Assembly: GCA_030674155.1 (NCBI GenBank)
Contig: CM060325.1
Location: forward strand, 13,075,995-13,139,994
Length of the DNA: 64,000 bases
Direction of reading: 5' to 3'
Source of the DNA: Stramonita haemastoma
Taxonomy: Eukaryota > Mollusca > Gastropoda > Neogastropoda > Muricidae
The notes beneath the pieces are model-generated. The model did no database searches. It saw only the letters and a program-made list of their open reading frames with translations, and was not told the origin of the DNA. The number at the start of each line of letters is the position of its first letter. The stretch's first letter is position 1. A program made the position numbers and the translations under genes. Below are positions 11,529-23,548 of this stretch, piece by piece.

Positions 11529-14500
11529 AAGCTGTGGTACACCGAACACAGGCATGCACAACAGACATCAACACACACACACACACAGAAATCCTGCCTA
11601 CCTGTTGATGACCCTCCATTCATTATTGACATAATCTTGTTCTGTATGTCCTGTGTGTCTGTTGAGGGAGGCTGCTGCTGCTGCTCCTGATGGTGGTACG
11701 ATGACTGGGGTGGAGTATGCTGGTATGACGGCTGTGACCGGTTTCCAACCTGCTGCGGATACTGGTGTTGTTGCTGTTGTGGAGTATGCGGATACTGGTG
11801 TTGCTGCTGTTGTTGAGATTGTGGTTGATGGGTCTGCTGGTACTGAGATGGTTGTTGTTGGGTCTGTGGATACTGAGGCTGGTGCTGTGGCTTCTCAGAC
11901 TGCTGGGGTGGCTGGTATAAGGGCTCCTGTTGGTGCGGGCGCTGGTTTGCAGGCTGTTGCTGCTGTTGGCGGTACTGGGGTTCTTCTTGTGACCACTGAT
12001 ACGGAGGCGACTGTTGCCGCTGATACGAAGCTGATGGCTGCTGATAGGAAGGGGAACGTTCTCGCTGCTGAGGATATGGAGGCTGCTGTTGTTGCTGTTG
12101 ATACTGAGGTGGTTGTTGCTGTTGATACTGAGGCGACTGTTGCTTGGGCTGTGGTGGAGGTGTAGACAGCTGGCTGCTCACGTTGTGGCCATGGCTGCTG
12201 CAGTCCCGGTGATGGTGCTGCACACAGGGCATTGTTCATGTTACCTCAGACACAGGACAGGGACTTGACTGCACATCACTTCTACAAGGGGCAATAACAG
12301 CCTAGTGGTTACAGTGTTGTTACATGTCGGGTCATTCTGTTGTTACCATCAGGCACAGGACAGGGACTTGACCGCACATCACTTCTACAAGGGGGCAATA
12401 ACAGCCTAGTGGTTACAGTGTTGTTACATGTAGGGTTATTCTGTTGTTACTGAAGGCAGAGGCAGAGGACAAGAACTTGACTGCACATCACTTCTACAAG
12501 GGGCAATAACAGCCTAGCAGTTACAGTATTGTAGGGTTATTCTGTTGTTACTGAAGGCAACGATTCAAATCTCCCCTGAAATGTCTGTTCAACGCAAATT
12601 TTCCGTGTACTGACTTCAAAGCCCTGAAAATCCTGATACACAGCTGTCAGTTTCCCCCACTTTCAGCTCCTCTCAGCTGCTAATTATTCCATCCCATCCA
12701 AGCCCAGTTAGGGCCAGCTGGTGCTAATTATAGCAGGAACTGACCACACTTGGACAAGGTTAAAGGAAGGGGTGCGCTAAATTTAGCACTCTTGACTGCG
12801 TGGTGTTGGATTTGTGCGCTGTGGATAAGACTATAAACCAAGGTCCCATGCTCAAATGTAGCCGCCGCTGTAGTCTAGTGGACAGGGCGTTGGACTCGTA
12901 ATCTAAAGGTTGCGGGTTCGATCCCAGCTTTCGGCTATGGCGTTGTGCCCTTGGAAAAGGCACTTTACGGCCATTTTCTCACCCCACCCAGGTGTAAAAG
13001 GGGTACCAACCCTTGTGTTGGGGGTTAACCCTGCGATAGACTGGCGTCCTATTCAGGGGGGAGTCTATGACTTTCAGTCGCTTAACGCCACAGAAACCGG
13101 GATAAGCACCGGCCTGATGAGCCTTAGGCTCGGGACACAGACTTTAACTTTAACTTAACCATGCTCAAATGCAAGCAGAACACAACGCACACTCCTGAAA
13201 AATCCATCTGCCTTATGTAAAAGAGTAGGCCAGCTACAGCCAGTGAACTGAATGACATAAACATACCCAGCCTGCACCTGCCCCTAAAGTGGTTAATAAG
13301 ACTGTACAGAACAATTAGCTCATACAAGAAAAAGCCATAAATGGGTGTCACTGCACCAATGAACTAGTGAAGACATGCTTTCCTCAGAAGAAGCAACCCA
13401 AATTTCACACACAAAAATCTGAAGTATACGGTTAGTGATTTACAATTTCACATCAACTCAACTGAACTGTCTCCATCGCTGCTGTCGTCGGTAGGAGCTC
13501 CACAAAATGCCACCAGGGCTCACCATCTCTCTCAGTCTCTGCTGAGTTCTACGATCTGTAACCCTCCCAGACCACTGACCTGAGTGATGTTGCTATGTAG
13601 GATGTTGGTGTTCTGCCCTTTTTTCTTCTGACCTCAACCTTACCTTGGAGAACTGTCATCATCAAATGTGTCCATGTTCCTGTTTGCATGACCAAATCTA
13701 ATATAAAATATTTATTTTAAAAAAAAGGGGGAAACACTTCGAAAACATTTTCTGTAATGAGAGACACTGCACTCATGCCAGTGCGCTCTCCCCATGGAGA
13801 GCAGCCTGAAATTCGCACAGAAAAGTCTGACATGACTGTAGGTAGTACAGAATACAACACAACACAATACAATATCACACAATACAAACATGCTGTGAAG
13901 ACAGAAAAGCAAGCAGGCCACAGAGAACTCACCTGTCTCATCACTTTCCATGGGCTGTGGTTTAGCGACGATGCCCAAAGCCTTGTTCTTCTTCTCCTGC
14001 AGGTAGTCTATCAGCCGGTCCAGCTCCTCTGTGGACAGGGGCCGGTTGTCCACCAGGATTTTCAGCAAGAACTCCACGTCCTTGGGGTGAGGGGGGCCTC
14101 CCCTTCCCCCCTCCCCACCTAGGCCCCTCTCCTCAGGGGATTTCTCTTGGCTCTGGGTGGCCAGCTTCTCTTTCTCCGCTGTCAGGAATTTCTCAAAACT
14201 GCGGCCCACCAGCTCAACGGCATCTTTCAGGGGCATGTTTCTGTGTTCTGCCAATACACAGGTTTGAAAAAGATAGTAAAACATTAAACTAAAGCAGAGG
14301 CATGTTTCTGTGTTCTGCAATACGCAGGTTTGAAAAAGATAGTAAAACATAAAACTAAAGCAGAGGCATGTTTCTGTGTTCTGCCAACACACAGGTTTGA
14401 AAAAGATAGTTGATAAAACATGAAACTAAAGCAGAGGCACGTTTCTGTGTTCTGCAATACACAGGTTTGAAAAAGACAGTAAAACATAAAACTAAAGCAG

Positions 14501-17500
14501 AGGCACGTTTCTGTGCTCTGCAAATACACAGGTTTAAAAATACGGTTAATAAAACAAACATGAAACTAAAGCAGAGGCATGTTTCTGTGTTCTGCCAATA
14601 CACAAGTTTAAAAAAGATAGTTAATAAAACAAACATGAAACTGAAGCAGAGACATGTTTTTGTGTTCTGCCAATACACAGGTTTGAAAAAGATAATTAAA
14701 ACATGAAACTAAAGCAGAGACATGTTTCTGTGTTCTGCCAACACACAGGTTTGAAAAAGACGGTTAATAAAACAAACATGAAACTAAAGCAGAGGCACAT
14801 TTCAATGGAAAAATTGTTGTGGTTGGCAGCCCTGCTTTAACTCAACTAAACACCAAACCAGAACAATCCTCCCCTCCCCCCCCAAGAGGAGGGTGGCAGG
14901 AGGAATAAGATGTTTGCCCGCCAACAAGCACACCACTCTGAGGATCTGGGTTCAATTCTTGGCCTCGCCCTTTCTTCCAAGTTTGAAGAAAAAATTTAAC
15001 CAAATATCAAACTCCTTCGGATGAGACTATAAACCGAGGCCCAGTGTGCGAACACATCCAGAACATCTTGAGCACACATAAAAAACGTATTTCCCCCCTC
15101 TCAGAAGAGTAGGCCATTGTGTGCTGGTAGGAACGGATGACCAAAAAAAACCCACCCCAAACAACATGCACAGCAGCCGCTGTAGTCTAGTGGTTAGGGC
15201 GTTGGACTCGTAATCTAAAGGTTGCGGGTTCGATCCCAGCTTTCGGCTATGGCGTTGTGCCCTTGGAAAAGGCACTTTACGGCTATTTTCTCACCCCACC
15301 CAGGTGTAAAAGGGGTACCAACCTTGTGTTGGGGGTTAACCCTGCGATAGACTAGCGTCCTATCCAGGGGGAGTCTTATGACTCTCAGTCGCTTAACGCC
15401 ACAGAAACCGGGATAAGCACCGGCCTGATGAGCCTTAGGCTCGGGACAGACTTTAACTTTAACTAAACAACATGCACATGTTTAGACACCATCCCCAAAG
15501 TCGGAATACAGCTACCTAAATGGTAGGGAAAAACAGTCACATATGCAAAAAATCTCACTACTGGTGAACCTCACTTTCTAGCTGAGAAATGAAAGGCAAA
15601 AAAAAAAAAAAAAGAAAAGAAACCCTATCACACTACTACATTCTCAACAATCAAAACAAACACCATCACACTTCTCAACAATCAACAAACAAACACTATC
15701 ACACTTCTCAACAATCAAAACTAAAACACCATCACACCCATCCCTCCCTCCCTCACCCTGGGGTGTGCCGTGGAGGATGTTGACGGAGAGGGAGTGGTGG
15801 AAGTGGTTCTGGGTGTTGATGGTGATGGCAAAGAGGCAGGAGCGGCGAGCAGCGTCCTCCACCTGCTGCTGAATGGTCTGGTCCTCACGCAGCACCGTCA
15901 CCTTGGTCAGCAGGTTCATGCTCTTCAGGCTGCTCTCCACACTGTCTGCGTAACGCCTGCCACCAACACCTTAACTTAAAGTCTGTCTGCTCTCCACACT
16001 GTCTGCGTAACGCCTGCCACCAACACCTTAACTTAAAGTCTGTCTGCTCTCCACCCTGTCTGCGTAACGCCTGCCACCAACACCTTAACTTAAAGTCTGT
16101 CTGCTCTCCACCCTGTCTGCGTAATGCCTGCCACCAACACCTTAACTTAAAGTCTGTCTGTCCTCATCACGTTAACTTAAAGTCTGTCTGTCCTCATGCA
16201 GTACTGTCAGCTTGGTCAGCAGGTTCATGCTCTTCAGGCTGCTCTCCACCCTGTCTGCGTAACGCCTGCCACCAACACCTTAACTTAAAGTCTGTCCCGG
16301 GCCTAAGGCTCTTCAGGCCGGTGCTTATCCCGGTTTCTGTGGCGTTAAGCGACTGAGAGTCATAGACTCTCCCCTGGATAGGATGCCAGTCTATCGCAGG
16401 GTTAATCCCCAACACAAGGTTGGTACCCTTTTTACACCTGGGTGGGGTGAGAAAACAGCCGTAAAGTGCCTTTTCCAAGGGCACAACGCCATAGCCGAAA
16501 GCTGGAATTAAACCCGCAACCTTTAGATTACGAGTCCAACGCCCTAACCACTAGACTACAGCGGCGGCTAGAAGACTAAAAAAATCTGTTTTCTCCAACT
16601 GTGAAATTCAAAATTCCTCTCAAGACGAGAGTATGGCTGCCTATATGGCGAGGTACTTGAAAACAGCCATGCACGCAAACTTCTCATTCAGTGTGCAATT
16701 TCAATCTGACAGTGATTCCCAGGTGGGATGAGTGAGTCAGTGTGACCCTCCGAGTGTTAACTTAAACTAGGGAACGCACAACAACAACAACAAATTCAGA
16801 ATGGCAACACCTGTAATTTTCTACACAATATAACAATAAAATGAAATAGAGTTAGAAACAACTAAACAACATAAGATATCATTTCACATTTATAAAAACA
16901 GCATTTCAGAAATTCCCATGTCAAATTCAAAACAGCATTAACCACAACTCAGTTTACCATGGGTCTCTAATGGGTCTCTAATTCAGCTTAGCACTGGTCT
17001 CTAAAATCAGTAAAAGCAGACATCTACGCTGTCAACTCATTGCACACACTTGCCCACTTCTAGCTAAACTGCTTATATACATAAGTACGTGCGCGTGTGT
17101 GCGCGCACATGCATGCGTGCATGTGTGTGTGATAGTGTGTGTGTGAGTGTGTGCGCGCATGCGCACACGTGCAAGCATGTATGTGTGTACATACATATGC
17201 ACATACATATGTGTACATACACGTGTGATGATTTTTCAAACACACCGTCAGTTCCTACATAAAGGTAAAACCTACCTAAGTTGTCACTCCTAATGCCCCT
17301 TTACATGAAGGAAAGCTGTGGTCATACCAAGGCCCTTTACCTCAGCTCAGCCGACATGATGATGATCTCTTAATGCCCCTTTACATGAAGGAAAGCTGTG
17401 GTCATACCAAGGCCCTTACCTCAGCTCAGCTGACATGATGATGATCTCTTAATGCCCCTTTGTGTGAAGGAAAGCTGTGGTCATACCAAGGCCCTTACCT

Positions 17501-18796
17501 CAGCTCAGTCGACATGATGATGATCTCTTAATGCCCCTTTACATGAAGGAAAGCTGTGGTCATACCAAGGCCCTTACCTCAGCTCAGCTGACATGATGAT
17601 GATCTCACAGTCCACAGCCATGGACTTCTTTGGGGCTGGCACAGGGTCCAGCAGACCTGGACCATAGGGATCCCGCAATGGGTCTCTGTAGGGATCCATC
17701 CTGTAAGGGTCACGCCTGAAAAATAATCCGCATAAATCACACACAGTACAGTAATGAATATGTTTTGTCAGGCTAAAGTAAATGAAAAAAGAAGGGGAAG
17801 GAGGACTTCTGGGGAGAGTGGAGTCAGCACTAATGTTAACTCCAGGGGGAAAATCCCCTAAAATGGAAATCAAACCTGGGTCGTCGAATTGTGAGTGCAA
17901 TGTTCTGACCACTAGGCTATCCCATCCCCGTGTATAGGGATGTAGTGATATGCATAGTGATCATAACACTTCAACTCCACATAACTTTATAATGGACGTA
18001 TGGCTACACCCCGTGTATAGGGATGTAGTGATATGCATAGTGATCATAACACTTCAACTCCACATAACTTTATAATGGACGTATGGCTACACCCCATGTA
18101 TAGGGATGTAGTGATATGCATAGTGATCATAACACTTCAACTCCACATAACTTTATAATGGACGTATGGCTACACCCCGTGTATAGGGATGTAGTGATAT
18201 GCATAGTGATCATAACACTTCAACTCCACATAACTTTATAATGGACGTATGGCTACACCCCGTGTATAGGGATGTAGTGATATGCATAGTGATCATAACA
18301 CTTCAACTCCACATAACTTTATAATGGACGTATGGCTACACCAACTGATTGCTAGAAGACTGGCATCCCTGTTACGCAATAGCAGACTTTCTTGTCTCTC
18401 CCCTTCCTCGATTAACTTCTTACTGTTTCCACACTTTTAGCTTGACTGCCTTTGTGTGAAAATCTGTCTGCCATTTACAACATACTTCTGTCATTCATTC
18501 ACATTTCCTTCTTCTCCACTTCAAATTGAGTCAGCCTTCCCCCTTCCAAAGGGTACTCTTTAACTCTTTCATCCACACATGCGCATCCCCAGCTTCCAGT
18601 TCAATAGACTGTATTCTTGCTTTAAAGTCAGTTACTGTAAGTAAGTGGTTACCAGCATACTGCTGTTAGAACACTGTCATTTTGCAATATTGATTTTTTA
18701 AAATTTACTTAAAAGTCATGTTCCAATGCAAAAAAGGATTAGTAGCTCAAATGGTTTGTAGCTCTGTGTGTTGTGTGTGTGTGATGTGTTGTGTGT

Positions 18797-18854
<58 letters not shown>

Positions 18855-18874
18855 TGCGTGCGTGTGTGTGTGTG

Positions 18875-18925
<51 letters not shown>

Positions 18926-21304
18926 ATGTGTGTGTACACACTATTTTAGGGATAAACTGATCCCTTTAGATAACTTTCAATCCAAGATGTAAAAAAACTG
19001 TTAGAAAATACATATCATAGGTAAAAGTAAAAAGGTAAAGGTGTCCCATAGCCTGTATGGTCGTAGGGGAGTGAGGCGTCAGAGACTTCAGCTTCTCTAG
19101 GGGCCAGCATATTGAGGGCAGCGCCCATCTCCCTCCCTCGCTGCTTTACCTTCCCTGACCCTAAAGAGGGCAGGTACCCATTTACAGCTGGGTGAACTGG
19201 GGAACCGTACTGTAGCCAAGGTGCACGAACGGTCACCCATCCAATTGGTAACCACGCTCAACGCTGCATAACATTGGCTGGGGAACAGCGAGCGCTCTGA
19301 CCACGGAGCTATCCTGTCCCCATATACATATCATAGGACTTCCTAAACTGAATATCGAGATGAGGCAATACTGACTCAGATATTGTTACAAAACACTTTT
19401 TGTGACAAAAATCACAAACTAATGGGCTAGACATGCATTTCTTTTGATGCAAGACCACAGAAACAACCACTAGCCTTGACTAATAACAGACTTGTCTAAG
19501 AATCTAAGAGGTAACATCAGATTTCAGGAAGCCCCCCCCCCCCCCCCCCCCCCTTGTAAAATTTAATAATAATAATAATAATAAAATGGAGGCTTATATA
19601 GCGCAAATTCCCCAAAACATGGGCCCACCACGCTGTACAATCAAATCAATTTAAATAGGTTACATATGAACGTGAAAAATTTGACAAGCACAAAAAAATT
19701 TGCATTATTTCTATAAGCTGCATGGAGCAGATGCAGCATAAAAGTAGCAGTTATAACCCTAAACACAGTAATCCACATTAATTTAATTCCACTTTTTTCA
19801 TAATTTCACAGAAAAAAAGCTGACCTGTAAGGATCATCCCGGTATCTGTCTAGTAAAGATCAGGAGGTGGGGGTCGTCGGTAGGGGTCGTCAAAAATGGG
19901 ATCTCTGCAACACGGGAGAGGTTTATACCGTACACATGATGCAAACATGACAAGTAACTGGAGACAAAAGATCGATATATGCAGCACAGAATAAATGACA
20001 GGCCAAGTCCATAACATAACATGAGTAGACAAGAACAGTGAGTAATTCTCACATTTTCCACATAAACAAAACCAAACAAAATAGGGAAGCGTAATTAAAT
20101 CCTCAACAAATCTCGTCTAAATGTGCCATACAATTCCATACCATACTTACCATAATTGATTTATAGCCCTAGCCAACCATGAAACCATATCAGGGCGTCA
20201 CCTATTCAGTTTCAGAGGCTCCAGTAACTTTCAACTTCAGGTTCAAAACCAACACCAAGACCTTAAAATATCTAACACCATCCACCTGAGAAAAAACCAA
20301 CATCATTAAATGACACAATACCTACATCATTTCATTATGAAGGCTAATAAACCAGGCTGTGTAAGATGCCAGCCATTCTGCTTATCTATTATCCCAGATT
20401 TATTCAAAAATTTAAAAAAAGGATAACAAACAGTTCAAAATATACAAAAAAAGTGCCACTATGGGCAAATACCACTGCAGAATGGACATCCTGTGGCCCA
20501 TCCAGTGTTTAAGTATCACTACCTGGTTGCCAGAACAAAAAAAACACAGCAAAATGTCATTAATAAAAAAGAATATTATTTGAAAGATTTGCTTGAAAAA
20601 AGAGCAGGCAGTAATGGGAAGCAGTGCGATGATGAAGGTAAAGAGGACAGAAAGAAGAGAGAAAGAAAAATGGAAATGTCTAGCACAGAATTTCCACAGG
20701 GTGGGGATGCTATTTATACAGAAAGAGCCCCCGCATCCCCACGAGGGGATGTGCCATACAAACATGTGACCTTTTTAAACTCACAACTAGCAAACAAATA
20801 TCTATAACGATCATATTCAAAGGACTGTACTTAAAACCTTCCTCTCTCATACGTAATATATCAAATTTCACCACCAAATAATTATAACATAATTACGCTA
20901 TTTTTCAAAGGCTACTGTATCCTTAGATAGTCCCCTTTCTCTCTCTCATACTGTGAATGGTATCAAAGCATATTCCCCACTAAACTACTTGTCATTTTCA
21001 ACTAATCTTGAGACTTTGTTGTTTTAAGACACAATAATTCTAACAATCAATCTTAAAAGCAGAAAAAGTAAATAAAAAATAAATGAATAAAAATAAAAAA
21101 ATTTACAAAAATCTTAAAAGCAGAATGCACTAAACTGTTAATGTATCTTATGATTTTAAAACTGTATGTGTGTCAGCACGTGTCCAGTGTGTTTTGAACC
21201 TTTATGTTCCCAGCATTGTGCTAGTGATACACACACCCACCATACCACCACCACCACCACCACCACCACCACCACCACCACCCCCACCACCACCACCACA
21301 CCAC

Positions 21305-21339
<35 letters not shown>

Positions 21340-23282
21340 ATCATCATCATCATCATCATCCTAGGCCCAACAGTGCCGACTGACCTAGGTGGAGGGGGAA
21401 GGTCCCGTGGGTCTCTGAAGCCCCGCAGAGGAAGGAAGTCAGGGGGGAGGATCCCCGTAACCTCTGGGGTCTCTGCCAAAAGGAGGGGGAGGTAAGCCTC
21501 GATAGTCCCTGGGAAGGGGAGACATCTCTCTTCCTCTCATGTAGGGATCCCCCATTGGAGGTGGCCCATAGGGGTCTCGGTTGTCTCTTCCGTATCTGCA
21601 ACACCCAAAGATTTTTTATTAAAAAAAAAGAAGAAAAATGCAGGTTGAATAAACTGTGCACTATTTTTTTTTGCCTTTTATGTCATCAGTATCACTGGTG
21701 AAACTCCAACATTATGAAATATGTAGTCAAAACAGTTTAGTTATGCCTGATGTATTTTTTTCTTAAGCTGACGTACTCATATGTTTGCTGCACATGTAAT
21801 ATCTGTCGTGTATGGAATGTTTTATGAGCCCACAATACTATCAACTCTTTTTGAAAAATTCACAGACTTCTCGATTTGAACTAACCTGAAATCTGAATGT
21901 TGTCAAAGGAAACTCATAACATGGTCATAATCATCTTGTTTTGCTTATATCACACATGAATACAAGCTTCATTTACAGACAAATTGCCTTTGCCTAACTT
22001 AGTAATAACATACATGACGTAGTTAATAAATAAAGCACAGTCAATGATGAAGCAACTGTACCATCTCATAATTACTGCATGCTATCAATAAGTGTATTTT
22101 ACTGGAAATATCCCACAGAATTTAAAAAAAACAAAAAAAACTGATAGTTTGAAAATAACTGCCTCTTAAATGTAGTCTATTTGTTTATCTACAAAGGATA
22201 ACACCAGTAAACTACAGTTCCTCCATTACCATCTCCCCAAAAAAAGCTCGAAATTTACACCCCTTCCCATACCAAAAACAAAATCAAGATGGACCACGGT
22301 GTCATTTTTTCCCAATTTTTGTCTCTCAGGAACTCTTCAAGATATCTGTATAACACTTTGCACAGGCTTGGTACACTAAAACAAACCACTATGCAAAGCG
22401 TTAAGTCTTCATTTCAAACTGGCTAAATATGCTGAAAGCACATTTAAAAAAAAAAAAAAAAAGAAGAAAAATCTTAGTCACTAGCCTTACCCCCACCATT
22501 GAAAAAAGAGCAGGCAGACACATACTGTTATTTTTTCCTGGCTGTATGACTGCCAATGGGTGCATTGAAACTAATTAGTTCTCTGCAGCTATAACAGTTT
22601 TTTTCTGTATTAAATCATTTAAATCATTAACAAGATGGAAAACATTTTCACCAGAATTTGGAATTGCACAGAACACTGTGTTCGGAAGGTGAGTTTTTGC
22701 TAGAAGTGCACCCATTGACATTCCCTCAGCCAGGATAAACCATATGTCTGTGTAAAAAAAAAAAAAAAGGTAAAAAAAAAAGAAAAAAAAGAATAATTTA
22801 CTAATGAATGAATTACAGACCTGTGCACCCCCTTACTACTGATTTCAGTATTTTCATGGCAATTTTCAGTATTTTTCACCGAGTTTTACGCGTTATTCGT
22901 GACACACTTTTTCAACATGAAGCATAAACGTCTTTTTTTTAATTGGGTTTTTGTATCTCTATTTGTTTGCTCATCCCCCTTCCAATTTCTTTCCATTGTA
23001 CAAAAGCTCATAAGCTTTTTCTTTTATCAACTAGCAAATTTGGACAGGTCTGATGACTTCATAAGTGATGTAATATACAGAGCGTAGAATTGGGAGAGAA
23101 AAAAAAGAGGAAATTAAGGCGGGGTCCAGGGGCCGCTTAGGCCCCGGTGGGGTGCAGGGGCAAAGCCCCGCTGGGGGCCCAGGGGGGCGAAGCCCCCCGG
23201 CTGAAAATGATTTTTCGCATTTTAAAGGCAGTTTGGAGGCCTCTCCAGGCACCATTTTGTGCAATGTGGAGGCATATGTGTG

Positions 23283-23323
<41 letters not shown>

Positions 23324-23326
23324 AGT

Positions 23327-23364
<38 letters not shown>

Positions 23365-23488
23365 CAGACCTTCCATAAAGAACCACCAGAGTATGTCAAA
23401 CTTGTTTTAAAAAGATCTATTCTGGGTAGCGGTAATATAAGTTTGTGTACCACTGTGATAGTTAATGGAAAATGTGGAGAGAGAGAGT

Positions 23489-23548
<60 letters not shown>

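Noticed and set aside
11653..12165. 170-codon plus-strand ORF rich in A, V, D and T
   Set aside because: Antisense shadow of the NCOA5 Q-rich exon, which has the conserved IQNKIMSIMNG end on the minus strand.
12760..15275. Two nearly identical minus-strand ORFs (12963-12760 and 15275-15027) with the same N terminus MPFPRAQRHSRKLGSNPQPL
   Set aside because: They are translations of SINE B heads, repeated because the SINE is repeated, not a protein family.
1690..18346. Possible CRISPR arrays among the regular tandem repeats
   Set aside because: Units are directly adjacent or have non-unique spacers, in animal DNA with introns; they are minisatellites and transposon arrays.
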